From Globisporangium splendens (Eukaryota; Oomycota; Peronosporomycetes; Pythiales; Pythiaceae), in the NCBI GenBank assembly GCA_006386115.1, contig VFIW01000004.1, positions 434,001 through 498,000 of the forward strand: a stretch of DNA of 64,000 bases. Reading direction: 5' to 3'. The notes under the pieces were generated by a model, which was given only the letters and a program-made list of their open reading frames with translations, was not told the origin of the DNA and did no database searches. Both the position numbers and the translations under genes were made by a program. Below, one piece after another: positions 57,743 through 64,000 of the stretch. Within the stretch, counting starts at the first letter, position 1. Every line of letters starts with the position of its first letter.

Positions 57743-59704
57743 ATGAGCGAGCACATCAGCAATGGCGAGCGCAACGATGGCGAAGCAGACAGATGCGCGC
57801 GCCGCTTAGTGCTGCTCGCAGCGAAGGCCGTGGCGCAGCACACGCCGCTGGAGCAAGTCGCAGCATATCTCGAGTTCTTCCCGCGTGCGGTGCGCAGCGA
57901 ACTGTACGCGCACTTGTCCGACGAGCGGCTCCGCAGTCTCGAGATCCTCTTTGCCACGACTGCGCAGGACGAAGCGAAAGGAGGTGCAGATTGGTCGCTA
58001 GAGCAAGAGACAGAGATCGAATGGCGGAAGCGCAGTGAGAGCAGCATGGTAGTCCATAACGCGACTACTGTCATTTCCAGCAGCAGCAACAATGCGCACA
58101 AGCGCAGCTATCGACAGGCGTTCTGGGAGCACCGCTTCCGCGCACTATTGCGTGCGCGTATGTCGCTTCAAGACACAAGCGTCGTCATATCAACTGCAAG
58201 CGGTCAGGAGAATAGTACGCATTGCGTCAGTGGCGGAAAGGATAGCGACAGCGCTCCAGAAGCACTGCGCAAGGCTGAGAATGAGCCAGGAGCAGCAGCA
58301 AAGACCGTACCAGTGGCGCTGCATTTGTTCTACGATGTGGTCCATCACTTGAAGCTGCATGGTCGTGAAGTGACACCGAGCAACGTTGAGCTGATCTTCA
58401 AGCTCCATAGATTGCAGCGACTCGAAGTGCACCACCCGGAGCAGCAGAATACGTGTTGGGTGTCTCTGGTCGACCTGGTGAAACGCCACCAGAGCCTTCA
58501 CGAACTCTGTTTCTTCCATGGCAAGTTGAGCGACACGCAGTTGCAGCAGATCCGACTCGCGCTCCTCTCAAGAGCGACAACGTCAATTACTACGAGCAAT
58601 CCCATGAGTACCATATCGAAGCTCGAGTTGGTGTCAGTGAAGATTCGCGTTGGCGGGTACCGCGAGCTCACGGCGTTGCTCAAGGAGTATCGGCAGTTCC
58701 TCACCGATATTCGCATCTCCAGTTCCATTGCGGACTTTGAGAATGACGCTATGATCATCAACATACTTGCATCGCCGACACTGAAGCGCCTCTCGTTAGA
58801 GCATAACGACCTTGAAGACGACGCGTTCGTCGGCATCGCTGCACGGAGAGCTCCCATCGCGTTAACCCATTTGAAATTGGGCAGCAACGCAATCTCAGTA
58901 GCGACGCTCAATGGAATCTGTATGGCGTCGCTCGACGGCTTTCTCAAACTACAGCAGCTGGAGCTCATGAACAACACGGACGTTGGCGATCCAGGCATCC
59001 ATGCGCTCGCTCCAATGCTTGCCACGGGCGTGGCCGCGTCGACCTCGCTCACGCACTTGGATCTGTACAATTGCAATTTCGGACTCGAAGGCGCGATGAA
59101 CTTGTTGCTTGCGTTGGGCGAGAACCGGACGCTTCGCTATTTGGACATTGGCCACAACTTTTTCGGGAGCAGCTTTGGCGATTTACTCGCCGACTTTCTC
59201 GAGACGAACAAGACACTGCAGACACTTTATGTGCACTACGTCGGACTTGGAACTGCTGGGTGCACGGAGCGACTACGGAAGGCATTGAAGAGCAACGACA
59301 GCCTCACCGCGGTCTCCTTTGCTGCCAATCGTCTGCGAGACGACGGCGCTGATCTGCTTTTCCAGGCGCTCGTCCACCGGTGTAGAAGGAAAACTTACAC
59401 TTTCGTCGATTTGGGTGGGAATCTGCTCACTAACAAAGCATTGAGCGCGCTCGCAAACACCGTTGAACGAAGCTTTGAAGAGCGCGGGCGGGCAATCAAG
59501 CGTCAAAAGCTGATGGACACGCACGCTGTAAGCACGGACGATGAAGGCTTCTTGATGCAGGAGCTGGGCTTGGTGAACAATGATTTCGTGCAAGATAAAC
59601 TGGCAGACGGGAATGAAGTTCTGGAAACACTGCAGCGCCACATTCACGTTGTGCGGACAAACCCCTGGGCTGGAAAGCGCAACGTATACGACGACGAGGT
59701 TTGA
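57743..59704 (+). CDS. leucine-rich-repeat (RNI-like) protein, 653 aa
   Basis: Intronless. The N-terminal ~200 residues are helical and partly disordered (CARRLVLLAAKAVAQHTPLE, EIEWRKRSESSMVVHN). From about 230 to 560 there are irregular LRRs of the ribonuclease-inhibitor type: LKRLSLEHNDLEDDAFVGIA, LTHLKLGSNAIS, LTHLDLYNCNFGLEGAMNLL, LRYLDIGHNFFGSSFGDLLA and FVDLGGNLLTNKALSALANT. No NB-ARC, kinase or F-box is visible and there is no signal peptide, so a cytosolic scaffold is likely. An initiator-like CATTCACC sits about 30 bp upstream. Confidence 0.8.
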   Translation: MSEHISNGERNDGEADRCARRLVLLAAKAVAQHTPLEQVAAYLEFFPRAVRSELYAHLSDERLRSLEILFATTAQDEAKGGADWSLEQETEIEWRKRSESSMVVHNATTVISSSSNNAHKRSYRQAFWEHRFRALLRARMSLQDTSVVISTASGQENSTHCVSGGKDSDSAPEALRKAENEPGAAAKTVPVALHLFYDVVHHLKLHGREVTPSNVELIFKLHRLQRLEVHHPEQQNTCWVSLVDLVKRHQSLHELCFFHGKLSDTQLQQIRLALLSRATTSITTSNPMSTISKLELVSVKIRVGGYRELTALLKEYRQFLTDIRISSSIADFENDAMIINILASPTLKRLSLEHNDLEDDAFVGIAARRAPIALTHLKLGSNAISVATLNGICMASLDGFLKLQQLELMNNTDVGDPGIHALAPMLATGVAASTSLTHLDLYNCNFGLEGAMNLLLALGENRTLRYLDIGHNFFGSSFGDLLADFLETNKTLQTLYVHYVGLGTAGCTERLRKALKSNDSLTAVSFAANRLRDDGADLLFQALVHRCRRKTYTFVDLGGNLLTNKALSALANTVERSFEERGRAIKRQKLMDTHAVSTDDEGFLMQELGLVNNDFVQDKLADGNEVLETLQRHIHVVRTNPWAGKRNVYDDEV

Positions 59705-59912
59705 CAGGGAGAGCTTGATGGATAGAAATGTTGCACGCTTCTCTCGATTGTGGATACTAGACTATAGACAACTCAAAACAAATTCCCCGCTCATCCTCAC
59801 AACATAAGAGATGAATAAAAAGTCCCGCAACTACTCCACGAACACTCACGACTCCTCCTCGCGTCAGTTTTGGGACCCACGTCCACCACGGCTCGCAAGC
59901 TCTCGACTGACT

Positions 59913-62900
59913 TTAGTCACTTGCATCTTGCATCAACGACAGTACTTCGATCCGAATATCGCTTCTCCACTTCACCTTTTGCTGCCGGCGTTCTCGCTCC
60001 TCCTTCCATTCAATCAGATCGCGATTCCGAACTTCCAGCTCGACGATGCGCTTATCCAATATGCTGATGAGGCTGCTCCACGGACTATTGTCTTGACACG
60101 CTTGGTGAACTTCCTCATCGTTGCCTTCTTCCTTCGTCTCATCTCCGTCCGAGTCGTACGAGTGCGTTCGATATGTTTCCTTCTTTGCACAGGACTTGCA
60201 CGCAGGTTTCATTACTTTGTCGGATTTCCCGTACAACTTTGGATATGGCTTGCTGGCTTTGAAACTACTGGCTAATGATGCTGCATTTTTCACCCAGAAT
60301 CAAGCATTAGAATTAGCTTGGAGGGAACACATATCACAAGGCACCTCAACGTACCATCGTTGTCGTTGGAATCCTCTGGCGATAGACTCTCAAGTTCATC
60401 ATCGCCATCTGCGTCAACGTCTGCAACACCGAGTAATCGTCAGTTTAGTACAGAGCAAAGTGGACACGACTTTGCGAATCAGAAAGCAGTCGTACCGATT
60501 GGATCATTCTCATCTTCAAGAGAACTATCATTTTCTGGATCCGATACACTCAAAGGTGACGCGGTGAGGTCGAACGGCGAAGCTGTCTGGTCATCGGTCG
60601 TAGCCCCAGTAGGTTCTTCTTCGCCTGTTTGGGTTATGGCTTCTTCTGGACTTGGCATGGTTGGTCCTTGATTCTGGTACTTCGCGGCCAGATCAGCATT
60701 CTGTGAGCTGGGTGCCGATTTCGTCCCTGCGGAGACGCCCAGTGCAATCTCCTCAAACGCATCCAAGCTTCCATGACCTATCCAAAGTTGCAACAGGCTA
60801 AGAATTAGCACACAGGTAAGCGATGCAACAAAGTCTACCAGATAATTCGCTTACGTTGTTCGAACAGCTTTAGAAGGGCTTGGCCATTGAAGACAGTTTC
60901 CGTCAGCTTCACTCCTATGAGACGCAACATGGCAAATTTGCTGGTAACTAAATGAAGCAAAACAGAACAGCATATGGTTTAATAAAGGAAAGTACCTTCC
61001 GTGGATTGAACCACAGCCTCGAAAAATGCCTTGAGTTTTCTGCTTCGATACAAATCCATGAATCGATTCATGCCAACACACACGCTGTGCGTTACACCTT
61101 CACTCCACTTGTACTTTTCGGCCGCCTCTCGAACAAAATCAGTGTAAACCACTTCAGGTTTGACAACTGCGTGGGAAGACTCACATGACGTTGCTGCTGC
61201 TTTGTTTTTCGTGTCAGAGGAAGTTTTCCTGTGGCTATAGGGAGCAGCTCGCTTCTTCTTCCGTTTCGTTCCTACCAGTTGAACCTGCCCTCGTTGCTTC
61301 CGATCCTTCAAGCGTTGCGCTAAGATAGAGTTGCCTACAAAGCAAACATTCGCTTGTGTCAATAGCATTATGTGCATCTCTTCCGATCTCACTTATTTTG
61401 GCTACTTACTATTATACTTTAAAGCCAAGTAGCCAAGCGCGAACGGATCTTTCGGATCCGACCAGTCTATCAATATTGAATCGAAGTCGAGACAGCGCAC
61501 ACAAACGATAAGCTTAAGCAAATATACAGAATACGCTATAACAGCTTACCTGCTTCGAAGATTTTGTGTGCTACAGAATCAGGATCAAATATCACGTCTG
61601 GTAGATCTATGCACGCGTACACACACACACAAAACAAAATCAGTACAGAGAGAAGATATCTGAGCATCGAGAAGGCACAGCGTACGCGCGGCGCGAGGAT
61701 ACGTTGACTTGCGCAGATAGATTCTCCTCATATCGAACAGCTTGCCGACCAACGACTGCTCAGTTCGGTCTGCAAACGAGAAAATAGGTCATTTCAGTAA
61801 ACTAAACTCGCCCCCTTGAGCAAATACCACGTATATGCTTACTCAGTTTCGTCGCGACGACGTTGACGAGGTCCGATGAGCCTTTCTCTTGGATGTCCAG
61901 CGTGATTTTGACGAGAAACTGAAGCAGCACGTCGAGATCATCAGGAGACCACAAATTGGGTATTTTCACGAAACTCGACGTGTCTTTATCCCTCGTCGTC
62001 GGAAGAACATTGTGGAACAAGTCTTGTAGCACACTAAAGCGCATCTGCTCCGCTTCGCTGCGCACTTTTGATCATGAACCACACAACAAAAACCGTCAAC
62101 GTCGATCCACAACGCACAAAGAGTGGGGTGCTACTTACATTCCCTGTTGTCTGCTTTCTTCTCCCGTTCGTATAGATCCCGCATCGCGTAGAACTTTGCT
62201 CGACTCTCCGTAACTGACTTGCCTGCAAAGCAGCAAATCGCCCATCAGTCATGTCACCAAAGTCAGGACCACGCACAACGAATCAAAAAACAAAAACAAA
62301 ACAACGCACCCCAGATCTGAACGCGCGAGAAGAAAATGTCGGAATTTCGCAGCAGCAAGTCTTGATACTGTCTGATTTTCTTGAAAAACCGACTGAGCTC
62401 ATCGGGATGCCAGATTCCGCCGTTCTGGTTTTCCGCAAGATTCGCGGTCGTCTCATACAAATGCTCATGCACCAACACGACCTGACTGTCGTCAAGCTTC
62501 AGCACTGTAGCATTGCGTGTACATACCACAAGCCGTCACGTCAATGAAATCCGCATCCACCAAAAGTCTCGTACCATCATTGCGAAAAGTCTTGGTATCC
62601 ATCGCCAGCGCAAACTGGCTCATCAACGACCGCATCATCTCCGTGATCACACCCTCCGATTTGTCTACAAAGACACAAAGCAGCACGCACATATTTTTAG
62701 CATGTCGCGCACCGACATCTGGACGACTGTCACACCACATTGTGGCCTGGGCTTCCCCAACTGCCACAAGTGGCGGAGAAAGAATGCGCGAGTCATCTCT
62801 TTCGCTGTGCACCTGGAAACTCTGCGCACACGCTCGCAGCGAAGACGCCGTCGGACGCATAGATGTACTCGAGCGCGTGCGCGCGGAACGCCTGCAGCAG

Positions 62901-62975
62901 TGCGTAGATCTGCACGTCGCTCCACCCCTCGTGCACGCGCGTGAGCGTCCACCCGGCGGCGTTCATCGCGCTCAT
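59913..62975 (-). CDS. large protein with three SANT/trihelix-like repeats and basic region
   Basis: Many exons on minus from MSAMNAAGWTLTRVHEGWSD to LSLMQDASD. Three helical repeats of Myb/SANT or trihelix type are readable. They are WSDVQIYALLQAF..EFP-DKSEGVITEMMRSLMSQF, WHPDELSRFFKKI..VQIW-GKSVTESRAKFYAMRDLYE, and LWSPDDLDVLLQFL..ATKL-NRTEQSLVGKLFDMRRIYL. In each, a phase-1 intron splits the residue before K/R-S/T. Further on come LIDWSDPKDPFALGYLALKYN, a nuclear-signal-like GTKRKKKRAAPYSHRKTSS, KWSEGVTHSVCVGMNRFMDLY, an acidic/S-T-P-rich region, and a C-terminal coiled coil (LDKRIVELEVRNRDLIEWKE). Probably nuclear and DNA- or chromatin-binding; no named family recognised. Exon borders 3' of 61400 are approximate. 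Confidence 0.65.
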
Positions 62976-63310
62976 TCGTTCGGCCGCAATGTTCCCGTTC
63001 AGCTTTCCATGTCAGACTTGATGCGCACACCTTCAATCGGTTTGATCGGTAGAATCGATGTCGAACCGGTTTCTGACCGGTAAAGTTCAACTCTTGAGCA
63101 AAGTGACGATCTTCGTGTCCGACTTGGCACGAGTGCCTTCAAACTGTTCGGTGCAGTTAGGTGCGTACCGATGCACTACCGACAAGATTCAATATCATGC
63201 AAAGTACGCTTCTACCGGTATTCGACCGGTTTGTGCGAACCTAGTGTTGCTTTGTGGGGTGTGTGCGCTTTTGCGCGCTTTGGTACTGTTGGTATTGCGT
63301 TGGGGGCACG
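62976..63310. promoter_or_regulatory. bidirectional promoter with paired ACCGGT sites
   Basis: Lies between the SANT-like gene (-) and CTR9 (+). Four palindromic ACCGGT hexamers occur at 63065, 63076, 63214 and 63225, in two pairs each 11 bp apart start to start. Two related ATCGGT copies are at 63036 and 63045. The spacing of one helical turn and the location suggest a transcription-factor site; the factor is unknown. Confidence 0.45.
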
Positions 63311-64000
63311 ATGGCAGAGTATGAGGACGTGGACGAAGGCAAGCAGCGCTCGCTGCTGATCCCCGTGAAGAACTCGGACCAGGCCGTCGAGGTGTTCGCG
63401 GACGAGATCCCCGACGACGTCAACGACATCATCGACATCCTGCGCGCAGAGGTCGCGCCGCTCGACGTCTGGCTCCAGTTTGCGGTACGTACACATGGAT
63501 TTCGTTCTCACGGATGGAGAGGGGGATGGATGACAGCGCATTTATAGGCTTCTGAAGGGGAAGGAGGGGTGACCTGTTTTATGTTGCATATAAAGAGTCC
63601 TTCGCGGACTTTGTTGTGAGATCGAGTCATGGATGACACGTGTATTCGCTCACTATGTGTTGCCTGAATGTGTGTAGGTGGAATACTACAACCAGGGTCA
63701 GATTGGCCAGTTCCAAGAAATCCTTGCGGTTGCGTCCGAGCCAGGTACGAATGAGCGCACTATGCTACGGCGTCGACCCTTGTGAACGGTTGAACTGACT
63801 TGCACTTCCAAAATCTTGCACTAGGGATTGAGGAGATCTACAAAGACAATGCGTCACGCATGTGCCGTATCAAGTTCTTCAACGCACTCGCGAGCCACGC
63901 CGTGAATGCGATGTGGAGCGAAGAAGACGACAAGAAAAAAGAAGCGATTTCGCAGCGCGCGGTCGGGTATTTCCAGCGCGCCGATCGTCTGGACCATCAG
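63311..64000 (+). CDS. CTR9: Paf1-complex subunit CTR9, N-terminal part (3' partial)
   Basis: Three exons visible before the window edge. The start is MAEYEDVDEGKQRSLLIPVK. VEVFADEIPDDVNDIIDILR and AEVAPLDVWLQFAVEYYNQG form the conserved CTR9 N-terminus (I-P-x-D....DILKAEQAPLDLWLxxAxEYYxQG). GQIGQFQEILAVASEP and IKFFNALASHAVNAMWSEED begin the TPR array, which should continue beyond 64000. CTR9 scaffolds the Paf1 complex on elongating RNA polymerase II and supports histone H2B ubiquitylation and H3K4 methylation. Introns follow LQFA and ASEP. Confidence 0.9.

Overview
The window is nuclear DNA of a fungus-like stramenopile, most likely an oomycete (Pythium/Phytophthora-like); the genus cannot be fixed from sequence alone. 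Supporting evidence: compact genes on both strands; short introns (mostly 60-110 nt, GT-AG) whose removal restores reading frames; an oomycete-type Inr+FPR core promoter at 7071-7083; a cell-wall beta-glucan synthase with a fused SKN1/KRE6-type domain; and flagellar genes (TTLL9-like, DNAAF5) expected of a zoospore-forming organism. No rRNA, tRNA, CRISPR or intact transposon was recognised.

Layout. 1-3.9 kb (+): a multidomain GEF (VPS9-like, PDZ-like, ankyrin repeats, RasGEF-N, RasGEF), open at the left edge. 4-6.2 kb (-): an orphan protein and a small basic DUF4602-like protein. 7.1-7.9 kb (+): FoP/CHTOP-like RGG protein. 8.3-11.4 kb: an SGNH-fold protein (-) that has lost its catalytic Ser, head to head with a MORN-repeat protein (+). 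11.8-13.2 kb (-): HABP4/SERBP1/Stm1 family. 14.8-18.8 kb (+): PH-RasGAP. 19-21 kb: RRM protein (-) and V-ATPase c'' (+). 21.2-25 kb: SETD9-like SET protein (-) and Sam50 (+). 25.3-26.9 kb (-): multipass membrane protein. 27.6-29.6 kb (+): FAIM-like protein with a 27-bp tandem repeat. 30.6-34.3 kb: three ChaC-type gamma-glutamylcyclotransferases around a coiled-coil gene. 34.3-36.4 kb: gene-free stretch. 36.4-39.7 kb (-): TTLL9-like ligase and PRA1. 40.3-44.5 kb: small basic protein (+) and DNAAF5 (-). 45-47.4 kb (+): organellar BipA/TypA. 47.9-55.8 kb (-): one intronless 7.9-kb gene, SKN1/GH16-type domain joined to callose synthase (GT48). 57.7-59.7 kb (+): LRR protein. 59.9-63 kb (-): protein with SANT/trihelix-like repeats. 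63.3 kb to the right edge (+): CTR9.

How the genes work together. Both halves of a Ras cycle are here (RasGEF and RasGAP), and the GEF may also act on Rab5-type GTPases. MORN, TTLL9 and DNAAF5 point to the zoospore flagellum. PRA1, V-ATPase c'', the FAIM-like adaptor candidate and the glucan synthase belong to membrane traffic and wall building. FoP, HABP4, RRM, SET and CTR9 proteins serve mRNA and chromatin functions. Otherwise this looks like an ordinary, gene-dense chromosomal region. The best candidates for new biology are the multi-GEF protein, the SGNH pseudoenzyme, the wall-enzyme fusion, the SANT-like repeat protein whose introns recur at one place in the repeat, and the ChaC cluster with an intronless copy.
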